Notes: generated by a model from the sequence alone, not told the origin. Shown: positions 47,237 through 56,010, numbered from the stretch's first letter. The stretch is DNA of 64,000 nucleotides from DASXRA01 sp036506155 (GCA_036506155.1 DASXSF010000149.1:62001-126000); one strand, 5' to 3'. Translations and numbers: made by a program.

Positions 47237-48317
47237 GGTCCTCCCACAGATCATCGACGTGCTCGATGCCCACGGACATGCGAAGCAGCGTCGCAGGTGT
47301 ACCGCGCGCCGCATCCATTGCGTAGCGCGCGCGGCGTTCGATGAGTGTCTCGACGCCGCCCAGGCTCGTTGCGTGGACGATCAGCTCGACCCGGTGGCAG
47401 ACTGCCTCGGCGTCCTCGGCGCTGCCGGCTACCTCGAAGGACACCATCGCCCCGTAGCCCCGGTGTAGCCGGCTCGCCCGCTCGTGCCACGGATCCGTCG
47501 GTAGGCCTGGGTAGCGCACCCGGGTCACGCTCGGGTGGGCCGACAGCCGCTGCGCCAGTTCCAGGGCATTGGACTGGGCGCGTTCCATCCGCAGCGGCAG
47601 TGTGCGTACTCCTCGCAGTGCCAGGAACGCTTCGAGGGCACCCGGCACGCCGCCGGTCATGTCACGCCGCGCCCGCAGCGCCTCACCGAGTTCGCGCGCT
47701 CGAGTGACCAGCACGCCCATGAGCAGGTCGGAGTGGCCGGCCAGGTACTTCGTGGCGGAGTGCATGACAATGTCGGCGCCGTAGTCGAGTGGACGCAGCA
47801 CCAGCGGTGTATTGAACGTCGAGTCCACCGCGACGAGCGCCCCAGCAGCGTGTGCGGCCTCGATGACGGCCGGCAGATCGGCCACACCGAGCAGGGGATT
47901 GGTCGGCGACTCCAGCCAGACGAGCGCCGCCGCGTCGAGTGCGGCGATCACGGCGTCCGTATCGGTGACGTCGACCTCCCGCACGGTCATCCGGCCGAGC
48001 TTCTCCTCGGAGGCGAAGATCGTCCCGGTGAAGTTGTAGCCGTGCTGCGGGACGACGGCGACTGTCCCGGCGGGCTGCCCCTCGACGACCGCCGCGATCG
48101 CGGCCATGCCCGACCCGAACGCCAGCGCCTGACCGCCCTCAAGCTCGCCCACCGCCTGCTCGAACGCACGGATGGTGTCGCTGCTGCCCTGGCGCAGGTA
48201 GTAGTTGTCGTCCGGCCCATGGTGGAACGTCGCGGACAACACGATCGGCGTATTAACGGGTGCGCGATGGGTGCGGGCGGGCCGGCCGCTCGCGACGGCG
48301 ATCGATTCGGGATGCAT
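47214..48317 (-). CDS. Cystathionine gamma-synthase/lyase-family PLP enzyme
   Basis: 367 residues. Cys/Met metabolism PLP family. The PLP Lys is in MHSATKYLAGHSDLLMG; FGSGMAA and DSTFNTPLVLRPL are the other signatures. Whether it is a synthase, a gamma-lyase or a methionine gamma-lyase cannot be told from motifs. ATG at 48317. Divergent from cysS (73 bp between starts), so a link with cysteine supply is plausible. Confidence 0.87.
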   Translation of the reverse strand: MHPESIAVASGRPARTHRAPVNTPIVLSATFHHGPDDNYYLRQGSSDTIRAFEQAVGELEGGQALAFGSGMAAIAAVVEGQPAGTVAVVPQHGYNFTGTIFASEEKLGRMTVREVDVTDTDAVIAALDAAALVWLESPTNPLLGVADLPAVIEAAHAAGALVAVDSTFNTPLVLRPLDYGADIVMHSATKYLAGHSDLLMGVLVTRARELGEALRARRDMTGGVPGALEAFLALRGVRTLPLRMERAQSNALELAQRLSAHPSVTRVRYPGLPTDPWHERASRLHRGYGAMVSFEVAGSAEDAEAVCHRVELIVHATSLGGVETLIERRARYAMDAARGTPATLLRMSVGIEHVDDLWEDLSRALPG

Positions 48318-48390
48318 GTGACGACGGTATCTACCTGCCGGCTGTGCCAACCGGGCCAATCGGTACCCCGTGCCCCCGTAGGATGGCGCG

Positions 48391-49773
48391 GTGAGCCAGC
48401 TACACATCCACGACACCGCGACCCGGTCGGTGCGGGAGTTCGTCCCGCTCGAGCCCGGCAAGGCGTCGATCTACCTGTGTGGCCTCACCGTGCAGGGCCC
48501 GCCGCACATCGGCCACGTCCGCAATTGGGTCACCACCGACATCCTCCGCCGGTGGCTTATGTACCGCGGCTACGAGGTGACCCTCGTCCGCAACGTCACC
48601 GACATCGACGACAAGATCCTGATCAACGCGGCGGAGTCGGCCGAGCCGTGGTGGGCGCTGGCGTACCGCAACGAGCGGCAGATCCGTACCGCCGAGCAAG
48701 CGCTCGGGTGCCTGCCGCCGACATACGAGCCGCGGGCGACTGGTCACATCACCGAGATGATCGAGCTGATGCAACGTCTGGTGGACAAGGGCCTGGCCTA
48801 CGAGTCCGCCGGCGACGTCTTCTTCGACGTCGCCGCGCTGCCGTCGTACGGGTCCTTGTCCGGGCAGAAGATCGATGAGATGCAGCCGGCCGGCGACAGT
48901 GCCGGCGACTCTCACAAGCGCGATCCGCGCGATTTCGCCTTGTGGAAAGGGCACAAGCCTGGCGAGCCGCAGACGGCATCCTGGCCCACGCCGTGGGGGC
49001 GCGGGCGGCCTGGCTGGCACCTGGAGTGCTCGGCGATGGCCACGAAGTACTTGGGCCCAACGTTCGACATCCACGGCGGCGGGCTGGACCTGGTGTTCCC
49101 GCACCACGAGAACGAACTCGCCCAGTCGGCCGGGGCCGGCGACGGCTTCGCCCGCTACTGGATGCACAGCGGGCTGCTCAACCTGAGCGGCGCAAAGATG
49201 TCCAAGTCGATCGGCAACACGCTGGCCGTGACCGAGATCGTCAAGCAGTGGCGGCCGGTCGAGGTGCGCTACTACCTCGGCGCGCCACACTACCGATCGA
49301 CGGTCGAGTTCTCCGTCGAGGCGCTCGACGAGGCGGCCGCAGCGTACCGGCGCATCGAGAACTTCGTCGAACGTGCGGGGGAGACGTCGCCAGCAACCGA
49401 GCTTCCTGCCGCGTTCGTCGAGGCGATGGACAACGATCTGGGTGTGCCGGCCGCGCTCGGCGTCATCCACTCGCGCGTGCGAGACGGCAACGCCGCCTTG
49501 GAACGTGGATACAGCCCCGCGGTGGCACTCGCCGCCGTCCTCGCAATGACAGACGTGCTGGGCATCAACCCGACGCGGTGGGCCGACGCCGACGGCTCCG
49601 AGCTCGTGTCCACTGTGGACAGTCTGGTGCATGTCGCACTCGAGCAGCGCGAGAATGCTCGGCGGCGCAAGGACTTCGCGGCTGCCGACGCGATCCGCGA
49701 CCAGCTGGCGGGCGCCGGCGTGATCGTCGAGGACACGCCGTCCGGGCCGCGGTGGACCCTGAAGGGCCACTGA
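48391..49773 (+). CDS. cysS: Cysteinyl-tRNA synthetase
   Basis: 460 residues, class I. Zinc Cys in YLCGLTVQGPPHIGHVRNW with the HIGH motif, ECSAMA with a second zinc Cys, and KMSKS in LSGAKMSKSIGN. GTG start at 48391. Length and position (before rlmB) match the CysS1 gene rather than the MshC paralogue. The rlmB start follows the stop directly. Confidence 0.94.
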   Translation: MSQLHIHDTATRSVREFVPLEPGKASIYLCGLTVQGPPHIGHVRNWVTTDILRRWLMYRGYEVTLVRNVTDIDDKILINAAESAEPWWALAYRNERQIRTAEQALGCLPPTYEPRATGHITEMIELMQRLVDKGLAYESAGDVFFDVAALPSYGSLSGQKIDEMQPAGDSAGDSHKRDPRDFALWKGHKPGEPQTASWPTPWGRGRPGWHLECSAMATKYLGPTFDIHGGGLDLVFPHHENELAQSAGAGDGFARYWMHSGLLNLSGAKMSKSIGNTLAVTEIVKQWRPVEVRYYLGAPHYRSTVEFSVEALDEAAAAYRRIENFVERAGETSPATELPAAFVEAMDNDLGVPAALGVIHSRVRDGNAALERGYSPAVALAAVLAMTDVLGINPTRWADADGSELVSTVDSLVHVALEQRENARRRKDFAAADAIRDQLAGAGVIVEDTPSGPRWTLKGH

Positions 49774-50706
49774 ATGTCCGGAAACTCGGCGCGGCGCGGT
49801 GCTGTGCGCAAGTCCAAGAAAGGCGCCAGCGTCGGCACCGGCGGCAAGGGCCGGGCTGCGCTGCGCGGCCGCGGCCCGACACCGCGCGCCGAGGACCGCG
49901 TCGGGCACCCGGCCGCGCGCCGGACCGCGGCGGCGAAGGCGCGGCCGCGGCGTGGGGCCGAGGCGCCGGAGCTGCTGGTCGGGCGCAACCCGGTCGCCGA
50001 GGCGCTGCGCGCCAAGGTCCCGGCCACCGCGCTCTATGTCGCGCTCGGAATCGACACCGACGAGCGGGTGACCGAGGCGGTACGCCTCGCCGGCAAGCGT
50101 GGTATCGCGCTGCTCGAGGTGAGTCGTGGTGAGCTAGATCGGATGACCGGCGGTCTGCTTCACCAGGGGATCGCTCTTCAGGTGCCGGCCTTCACGTACA
50201 CCGAGCTGCCCGACCTCCTGAGCCGGGCAGCCGAGTCGGTGACGGCCCCGCTGCTGGTGGCCCTGGACGGCGTGACCGACCCCCGCAACCTGGGGGCGAT
50301 CGTCCGGTCGGCAGTGGCGTTCGGGGCGCATGGTGTGCTGGTACCTGCCCGGCGTTCGGCGGGCGTCACCGCGGCAGCGTGGCGCACGTCGGCCGGCACG
50401 GCCGCGCGAATCCCGATTGCGCAGGTGACAAACCTGGTGCGGGCGCTGCGGGACTGCCAGGCTGCGGGGCTGTTCGTCGCAGGGCTGTCCGCCGACGGCA
50501 CGACATCGCTCGACGACCTCGACGCCGCCGACAGCCCGATCGTCGTGGTGGTCGGCTCGGAGGGGCGCGGCCTGTCCCGGCTGGTTGGCGAGACCTGCGA
50601 CCTGACGGTGTCCGTCCCGATGGCCGGACCCGCCGAGTCACTCAACGCGTCGGTCGCTGCCGCGGTGGCACTCGCCGAGATCGCACGCCGCCGCCGCAGC
50701 ACCTAG
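49774..50706 (+). CDS. rlmB: 23S rRNA (guanosine-2'-O)-methyltransferase, TrmH/RlmB family
   Basis: 310 residues. A basic, Ala/Arg/Gly-rich N-terminal extension (about 1-68) is likely disordered and RNA-binding. Then the SpoU substrate-binding domain from ELLVGRNPVAEALRA and the SPOUT knot with ALDGVTDPRNLGAIVRSA, VVVVGSEGRGLSRLV and the final VPMAGPAESLNASVAAAV. The precise modified position is not determinable. Starts immediately after cysS. Confidence 0.92.
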   Translation: MSGNSARRGAVRKSKKGASVGTGGKGRAALRGRGPTPRAEDRVGHPAARRTAAAKARPRRGAEAPELLVGRNPVAEALRAKVPATALYVALGIDTDERVTEAVRLAGKRGIALLEVSRGELDRMTGGLLHQGIALQVPAFTYTELPDLLSRAAESVTAPLLVALDGVTDPRNLGAIVRSAVAFGAHGVLVPARRSAGVTAAAWRTSAGTAARIPIAQVTNLVRALRDCQAAGLFVAGLSADGTTSLDDLDAADSPIVVVVGSEGRGLSRLVGETCDLTVSVPMAGPAESLNASVAAAVALAEIARRRRST

Positions 50707-50741
50707 ATGCGCGGCTGCGTCGTCTGGCGTTGACGTACGCC

Positions 50742-51467
50742 TCAGCGCTGCCGCGCGCCGCCGTCGACATGGATCACCTCGCCGGTGACGAAGCCCGCGG
50801 ACAGCAGCCAGAGCGCCGCGTCTGCGATGTCCGAGGGCTCGCCGTGCCGCCCTACGAGCGTGCCTTTCGCGGCGCGGGCCAACAGGTCTGCCTTGCCCTG
50901 CTTGCCCAGCGGATCCCAGGCGCCGCTGTCGACAATGCCCGGAGCGATCGCGTTGACTCGCAGCGGCGCCAGCTCTGTGGCCAGATGCGCGACGAGGTAC
51001 TCCATGGCGCCGTTCGCGACGCCCTTGACCACCGTGCCGGGCTTCGGCTTCCAGCCCACGATCCCGGAGAACAGCAGCAACGAGCCGCCGGCTCGCAGCC
51101 GCGATGCGAAGTGCTTGGCGAGCAGCAGCGGGCCGAACACCTTCGCCCCGAACGCCGCGATGATCTTGTCGCGCTCCAGGTCGGCGACGAGCACGTCGTG
51201 GTGCATCGACGCGGTGCTCACGACGTGATCGATCGCGCCGAGATCAGCCGCCGCCGCGGCGACGCTCGCCTCGTCCAGCACGTCGAGCCGGACGGCGTTG
51301 CCACGCTGCAGGTTCTTGGCCAGCGCATGCGCCGGTTGCAGATCGCGTGCTCCGACGATCACCTCGGCGCCGTCGCGGTCCGCCGAGCACGCGATGTCCG
51401 CTCCGAGGCCGCGGGCACCGCCAACGACCAGAATCCGCTTGCCTTCTAAGGCCATCGTTCGAATCAT
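50742..51467 (-). CDS. SDR-family protein lacking the usual catalytic Tyr and Lys
   Basis: 241 residues, Rossmann fold with VVGGARGLGADIA (cofactor) and RVNAIAPG as in classical SDRs. Where SDRs have S-X12-13-Y-X3-K the sequence reads SGIVGWKPKPGTVVKGVANG, so the Tyr is replaced by Lys and the Lys by Asn. Ordinary hydride transfer is therefore doubtful. An NAD-binding sensor or altered chemistry is possible. Divergent from an HxlR regulator 54 bp away that may control it. ATG 51467 or 51455 can be the start. Confidence 0.8.
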   Translation of the reverse strand: MIRTMALEGKRILVVGGARGLGADIACSADRDGAEVIVGARDLQPAHALAKNLQRGNAVRLDVLDEASVAAAAADLGAIDHVVSTASMHHDVLVADLERDKIIAAFGAKVFGPLLLAKHFASRLRAGGSLLLFSGIVGWKPKPGTVVKGVANGAMEYLVAHLATELAPLRVNAIAPGIVDSGAWDPLGKQGKADLLARAAKGTLVGRHGEPSDIADAALWLLSAGFVTGEVIHVDGGARQR

Positions 51468-51521
51468 GACGCGACGGTATAGTTTGTAAACCAGTATCTA
51501 CAACGCTACCGGGGACGGGCG

Positions 51522-51878
51522 ATGGGCAAGGCGTACAACGTCATGGCGGCGACGTGCCCCAGCCGGACCGTGCTGCACAGGATCGGCGCACGCTGGACCG
51601 TGTTCGTCGTCAACGCCCTGGAGAGACGGCCGATGCGCTTTACCGAACTCAAGGCGCACATCCGCGGCATCACGCCGAAGGCCCTTACCGAAACGCTGCG
51701 TGCCATGCAGTACGACGGTCTGATCTCACGCACCGAGCACGGCGGAAACCCGCCACACGTGGAATACGCCTTGACCGATCTCGGCCGGTCGCTGCTCGAC
51801 CCGCTACGCGCGGTCCGAGAGTGGGCCGAGGCCCACGTCCCGGACGTCCTCCAGGCGCGCGAACGCGCGGATGTCTAG
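51522..51878 (+). CDS. HxlR-family transcriptional regulator
   Basis: 118 residues with winged helix: CPSRTVLHRIGARWTVFVV, then RFTELKAHIRGITPKALTETLR and a wing SRTEHGGNPPHVEYALT. Members respond to redox or aldehyde stress. It is divergent from the SDR-like gene; the gap holds TATAGT and GTTTGTAAAC, a good operator candidate at 51480-51494. The last 4 bases overlap the convergent ABC gene. Confidence 0.88.
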   Translation: MGKAYNVMAATCPSRTVLHRIGARWTVFVVNALERRPMRFTELKAHIRGITPKALTETLRAMQYDGLISRTEHGGNPPHVEYALTDLGRSLLDPLRAVREWAEAHVPDVLQARERADV

Positions 51879-52969
51879 GTGAGGCGCTCGCCGGTTTCCG
51901 GGTTGAACGCGTGCTCCTCACCCGCGCGGATCTGGAAGGTGATCGTTTCGCCGACGCGCGGGGGAACGCGCCCGTCGAAGCGGACGACGAACTGCTGGGC
52001 GTTGAGCTCGTCCTCATCTGGAAGGGTCCCGTGCACGAATGCGTCCGCGCCGAGTTCCTCGACGAGGTTGACGTGCAGGGTCAGGTCACTCGCGTCGCTG
52101 GCAACGTGGAAGGACTCAGGCCGTACCCCCAGGGTGATCCTGCTCAGGTTGGCCTTTGCGGCAGCGTCCTGCACCTCCTTGGACAGCGGGACGACGGCGT
52201 TGCCCAGCTTGGCCCCGCCGTTGCTGAGGTCGACCTGGCGTAGGTTCATCGCGGGGGAACCGATGAAACCCGCGACGAACGCATTACCCGGCTTGTCGTA
52301 GAGGCTCCGTGGGGTGTCGACCTGCTGCAAGATGCCGTCCTTGAGCAGGGCGACCCGGTGGCCCATCGTCATCGCCTCGACCTGGTCGTGTGTGACGTAG
52401 ATCGTCGTGGTACCGAGGCGGGCCTGAAGAGCGGCGATGTTGGCGCGGGTCTCGACGCGCAGCTTGGCGTCGAGGTTGGACAGCGGCTCGTCCATGAGGA
52501 ACACGCTGGGCTCGCGCACGATCGCGCGGCCCATCGCCACCCGCTGACGCTGGCCGCCGGAGAGTGCCTTGGGCTTGCGGTCGAGGTACGGCTCGAGATC
52601 GAGCATCTTCGCCGCCTCGCGGACCTTCTCCGCCCGCTCCGGCTTCGGCACGCCCTTGAGCTTGAGGGCGAACCCCATGTTCTCGGCGACGGACATATGC
52701 GGGTACAGCGCATAGTTCTGGAACACCATCGCGATGTCGCGGTCCTTGGGCGGCTTGGTCGAGACGTCCGTGCCGCCGATGTGGACCTCGCCCTCATCGA
52801 CGTCCTCGAGCCCGGCGAGCATCCGCAGCGCGGTCGACTTTCCGGATCCGGACGGACCGACCAGCACCATGAATTCGCCGTCGGCGATGTCGAGGTTGAG
52901 ATCGTTCACCGCGGGCACGGGGTTGCCCGGGTAAATGCGGCTGGCGTGGATGAACTGAACTTCGGCCAT
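51875..52969 (-). CDS. Sugar-type ABC transporter ATPase (UgpC/MsmK-like)
   Basis: 364 residues. Walker A GPSGSGKST, signature LSGGQRQR, Walker B VFLMDEPLSNLDAKLR and the H-loop VTHDQ, then the OB-fold TOBE domains of the UgpC/MalK group. Members energise several carbohydrate importers; no permease or binding protein is nearby, so it is probably the shared ATPase for distant systems. ATG at 52969 after GAGCCCCCC; longer frames upstream look non-coding. Confidence 0.9.
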   Translation of the reverse strand: MAEVQFIHASRIYPGNPVPAVNDLNLDIADGEFMVLVGPSGSGKSTALRMLAGLEDVDEGEVHIGGTDVSTKPPKDRDIAMVFQNYALYPHMSVAENMGFALKLKGVPKPERAEKVREAAKMLDLEPYLDRKPKALSGGQRQRVAMGRAIVREPSVFLMDEPLSNLDAKLRVETRANIAALQARLGTTTIYVTHDQVEAMTMGHRVALLKDGILQQVDTPRSLYDKPGNAFVAGFIGSPAMNLRQVDLSNGGAKLGNAVVPLSKEVQDAAAKANLSRITLGVRPESFHVASDASDLTLHVNLVEELGADAFVHGTLPDEDELNAQQFVVRFDGRVPPRVGETITFQIRAGEEHAFNPETGERLT

Positions 52970-53146
52970 GGGGGGCTCCCTACTCGGTGTGTCGGGACCG
53001 CGCCGAGTGCGGGTGGCTCGGGCCTGATCGGCCACCTCACGGATTTCCGGACGACCAGCGGGCCCCGTCCCACCGATGAGAAGACGGCGCCGGCCGACCG
53101 GCATAGCGGTCAGGTATGGCAATTGGACAGGGGGAGGCACGCCCAG

Positions 53147-53683
53147 TCAAGTTCGGATCCAGAACCGGAGCTTTCCGCCCCGTTCGTCCTCGAGTCGCCC
53201 GGCGTTCTTCTCGATGACGCGGCGGGACGCGGTGTTGTCGACGTCGCAGGTGACGAGCACGTCCGCGATGCCTAGCCGCTTCGCGACGGGTAGCGCGTCA
53301 CCCAGCATGGTCGTGGCATAGCCGTTGTTACGGGCACTCGGACGGACGTCGTAGCCGATGTGCCCGCCGTACTCGAGCAGCCACGGGGTGAGCCGGTGCC
53401 GGATGGCGAGCCGCCCGAGATACTCACTGCCCTCGATGTACCAGAGTGTGGTGCACGGCACCCAGCCGGGCCGCCGTGGCGTCTCTTCGAGCGCATCAGC
53501 CCGCAGCCTGGCTGTATAGTTGGCGAACACGCCGGCATCGTGCCAGGTAGCCTTGTTGTCGCGGATCTCCTCGCCGATCATGGTGTGGTCGTCGGGGGCA
53601 CCGCGGCCCTCCCGTGCGAACTCCGCCATGGCGTGCAGAAACGACGCGTGTACTGCGGTGGTGGGCGGTACGAGCTCAGGCAT
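53147..53683 (-). CDS. GNAT-family N-acetyltransferase
   Basis: 178 residues. Acetyl-CoA binding pattern IGYDVRPSARNNGYATTMLG (motif A form Rxx-NGYA) and VTCDVDNTASRRVIEKNAG (motif B) are clear. The N-terminal half has GEEIRDN and VPCTTLWYIEGSEYLGR, as in the family of predicted acetyltransferases related to COG3981. Substrate unknown. It ends at 53147; the ABC gene lies 177 bp away. Confidence 0.8.
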   Translation of the reverse strand: MPELVPPTTAVHASFLHAMAEFAREGRGAPDDHTMIGEEIRDNKATWHDAGVFANYTARLRADALEETPRRPGWVPCTTLWYIEGSEYLGRLAIRHRLTPWLLEYGGHIGYDVRPSARNNGYATTMLGDALPVAKRLGIADVLVTCDVDNTASRRVIEKNAGRLEDERGGKLRFWIRT

Positions 53684-53751
53684 TGGATTGCCCCGTAGCG
53701 TAGCGTCTCGCGAGCGGTCCTGCCGCCCCGTCACACTAGACTGCGAGTGCC

Positions 53752-53824
53752 GCCGGCGTGGCGCAATTGGCAGCGCACCGCTCTTGTAAAGCGGTGGTTA
53801 GGGGTTCGAGTCCCCTCGCCGGCT
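53752..53824 (+). tRNA. tRNA-Thr (anticodon TGT)
   Basis: Acceptor arms GCCGGCG and CGCCGGC with discriminator T. D arm GCGC...GCGC, anticodon stem CCGCT/AGCGG with loop CTTGTAA (TGT), and T arm GGGGTTCGAGTCCCC. All four arms fold; CCA is not encoded. Its 3' part is repeated at 55595-55633, as expected when an element integrates into a tRNA gene. Confidence 0.92.
53780..53818 (+). repeat. Direct repeat in tRNA-Thr 3' half (att-like, left copy)
   Basis: A 39-base segment, from the anticodon stem through the T arm, is identical to 55595-55633. Its start GCTCTTGTAAAGCGGTGGTT matches in both copies. The left copy is within the intact tRNA-Thr gene. Confidence 0.85.
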
Positions 53825-54480
53825 CTAGCGGCTCCTATGCCGAGGTCTCCGACCGGAAATCTGGGCCCCTATCGGCCATGCCTTGTCGGCTCGGCCGCTT
53901 CATGCGATGGGAACGACTCGGCTTGCAGCCGGGCCCGCGGACGGCCGGCCGTGCCTGTGCGGACTGCATGAGCCTTGCACGTGTGAACCGCTGGCGCGGA
54001 ATGTGGGCGCGATGCGCATCCGTCAGCAAGGACGGCGCTCGGCTGAGGCAGTATGTGGGCCGGGCTCCGCGTCGCCTCGTCCATCGAGTCAGTAGGGCGT
54101 CATGGACGCGTGGTCGGGGGAGGTCGACGCGAGCGGAAGGTCGTGGTAGGCCCGTGCGTGTGGCGCGTGCGCGGCGGCGGGGCCGGGGTGTTGGAGCCCG
54201 CGGCGCCGGCGATAGCGTTGCGTGGGTGCGGCGAGTGCCTCGCGTGGCTGGGAAACGCCCGGGCTTCGGTGCGACACCCGTCCGCGCGGATCGCCCGACA
54301 CCGCTGGTTCGCCCACGGCTGCTGGGTGCTCGCGAGCCACCACCCCTTAAGCGACGGGCCGGTTCGCCGGGACATTCTGACCACACGCGGCGTGACCAGG
54401 CCGGCCCGGAGCCGTCGCCGGAATCGCCCGCCAGCGGCGAGTCGCCGCAGCTTCCCAAGCCGGACCGGTCGCGGCCTTCG
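53825..54480 (+). other. Gene-poor island segment with protein-like open fragments
   Basis: No complete gene is supported. Short stretches on the plus strand read like protein in different frames: PCLCGLHEPCTCEPLARN near 53950-54000 and ALRGCGECLAWLGNARASV with HRWFAHGCWVLASHHPLS near 54210-54350. Their Cys-rich motifs suggest one decayed gene with frameshifts, perhaps with a zinc ribbon. Family not recognised. Confidence 0.25.
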
Positions 54481-55083
54481 GTGGCGGTCGATCTGCGGCA
54501 GAGGATCGCGTGGCGGTCCCCGGTAATGATCGTCGTCGCGTGCCTGGTGGCGGTGGCCGGGCTGATCGCCGCGGGCATTACGGCGTACTTCGTAAGCCGG
54601 CACGGCGGATCCACGCCGATCGGCGCCCGGCCGTCACGGTCTGCCCTGACGGTCAACAGCGCCACGTCGAACAGGTCCGCGGCGTCGGCCGGTTCGACGC
54701 CGTCGACATCGGCGCCGCGGACGACGCGGCCGGCCACCGGCAACGCGTGCCCCTCCAGCGCCGCGTGCACCGTCAGCGGCGACGCGGGTGGTGTGGTCGG
54801 CGCGTTGAACGGGTTCCGGGTCAGTCACGGCGTGCCTGCGGTGCCCGGGGGCGCCTCGTCGCAGGCGCAGCAGTGCGCCCTGGACGAGGGCGGGGGGCCC
54901 GCGTGCGCACAGCACTTCGCCTGGGAGATTGTTCCCATGCAGGACGGCGCGCGCGTGATCAGCCAGATCGCGAGCCGGGGCGCGCAGTGGTTGCTCGACC
55001 CGGATATGACCTCGTTCAGCGTCGGGTGGGCGTTCGTGCCCAGCACCGGCCAGTACGAATGCGCGATCCTCAAGGTCGCCTGA
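54481..55083 (+). CDS. Membrane-anchored protein with CAP-like C-terminal domain
   Basis: About 200 residues from the GTG at 54481. One membrane helix (MIVVACLVAVAGLIAAGITAYF, roughly residues 16-36) is followed by a Ser/Thr/Ala-rich linker and a domain with VVGALNGFRVSHGVPAVPG and AQQCALDEGGGPACAQHF. LNGFRxSHGxxxV resembles CAP/SCP proteins, but the catalytic His/Glu set is not all visible. The frame stays open upstream past the tRNA, so the true start may be further back. It lies between the two att-like repeats. Confidence 0.5.
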   Translation: MAVDLRQRIAWRSPVMIVVACLVAVAGLIAAGITAYFVSRHGGSTPIGARPSRSALTVNSATSNRSAASAGSTPSTSAPRTTRPATGNACPSSAACTVSGDAGGVVGALNGFRVSHGVPAVPGGASSQAQQCALDEGGGPACAQHFAWEIVPMQDGARVISQIASRGAQWLLDPDMTSFSVGWAFVPSTGQYECAILKVA

Positions 55084-55189
55084 CGCCAGCCAGCACTCAG
55101 ATCCGCCCGCCACCTAGACGCTGCGTCACCCGCAGCGGCAGCATCGCCGGCACGATCTGAGCGGGTCGGCCTTCGGCCGAGGCCACCAT

Positions 55190-55489
55190 TCAGCCGCCGA
55201 GCGAACCGGCGGCGAGGCGGCGCCCGGTCAGTGTGCAGAGCGAGCTGGGTCGCTCGAAATCGCCAGCGGCGGTGCCAAGTCGTGACATCACTTGTGGTGC
55301 GAAGTTCCGGGGCATGCAGTACTTCGGGAGCACCCAGAGCCCGAGCGTGTGCGCCGACGAGCCCGTAGACCCTGGGGGCACCGCAATGCTGCCTTCTCGT
55401 AATGCGAAGATCGTGCCTTCGGATCCCATCCGGCTGACAGTGCACGAGGTCAGCAACCCGGCGACTGTCCACTGCAGACGCCGTGTCAT
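55190..55489 (-). CDS. Possible small lipoprotein in the att-flanked segment
   Basis: 99 residues from ATG 55489. MTRRLQWTVAGLLTSC fits a short lipoprotein signal with lipobox LTSC, and the rest (GTIFALREGSIAVPPGSTG, then WVLPKYCMPRNFAP) reads plausibly. Evidence is weak: no ribosome site and no family. GC content is lower than in neighbours. It converges with the CAP-like gene. Confidence 0.3.
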   Translation of the reverse strand: MTRRLQWTVAGLLTSCTVSRMGSEGTIFALREGSIAVPPGSTGSSAHTLGLWVLPKYCMPRNFAPQVMSRLGTAAGDFERPSSLCTLTGRRLAAGSLGG

Positions 55490-55594
55490 CGGCCGTGTCA
55501 TCAAGCACTTGCCGTCGAGGGCCACTGATGACAGCGACGACAGCCACAGGGTCAGTCTTCCTGGGCTGAGGACTGCCAAGGCAGGAGCACCACG

Positions 55595-55633
55595 GCTCTT
55601 GTAAAGCGGTGGTTAGGGGTTCGAGTCCCCTCG
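55595..55633 (+). repeat. Direct repeat of tRNA-Thr 3' part (att-like, right copy)
   Basis: 39 bases identical to 53780-53818. The preceding bases do not form a tRNA 5' half (no matching D arm or acceptor), and the T arm is followed by ACCTGG instead of CCGGCT. It is thus an att-type fragment, not a second tRNA gene. Confidence 0.8.
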
Positions 55634-55811
55634 ACCTGGAATTCCAATCCGGGCTGGGACTTGCGCGCTGGTTGACTCGGAGGACGCCGAGTCGGTGGCG
55701 TCAGGTCGCCGTCGGTCGCCACGCGGGAGATCGACCCGGGCCGCGGTGGCTGTCGGGGTCACCTGCAAGTCGGCGAATTGGCCCGTCTCCAGGTCGCTGC
55801 CGGGGTCGGGT

Positions 55812-55931
55812 GCTCTCCGCGAACTTGTCCACGAGCCACACCGGCTCGCGCTGCACGATCGCGTCGCCGAGCGGTACTGGGACGCCGTGCGCAGCGATGT
55901 CCCGAAAGTGCGTGTCGTCGACGCCGCCGGC
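55812..55931 (-). pseudogene. Possible GAF-domain fragment
   Basis: The 377-bp gap before the MFS gene holds a minus-strand stretch reading GVDDTHFRDIAAHGVPVPLG followed by DAIVQREPVWLVDKFAE. The pattern PLG-DA-x-REPVWL is typical of GAF domains in actinobacterial regulators. It has no start and no flanking domain. Likely a remnant. Nothing else is recognised in 55634-56010. Confidence 0.3.
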
Positions 55932-56010
55932 CACTCGCTGCCGACGCTGAATCGGGGCCTGCGGCCGCGCGACGGACGCGTCGGCAGCAGGCCCCGAACA
56001 GGTCGAGCCG

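Noticed and set aside
48400..49908. 502-residue open frame antisense to cysS
   Set aside because: Shadow frame; CysS has intact HIGH and KMSKS motifs on the other strand.
53758..54480. Plus-strand frame running from inside tRNA-Thr into the CAP-like gene
   Set aside because: Its start lies in the tRNA and the Arg-rich translation looks non-coding; only the part from about 54481 was accepted.
55595..55633. Second tRNA-Thr gene
   Set aside because: Only the anticodon-to-T-arm part is present; there is no D arm or paired acceptor stem.
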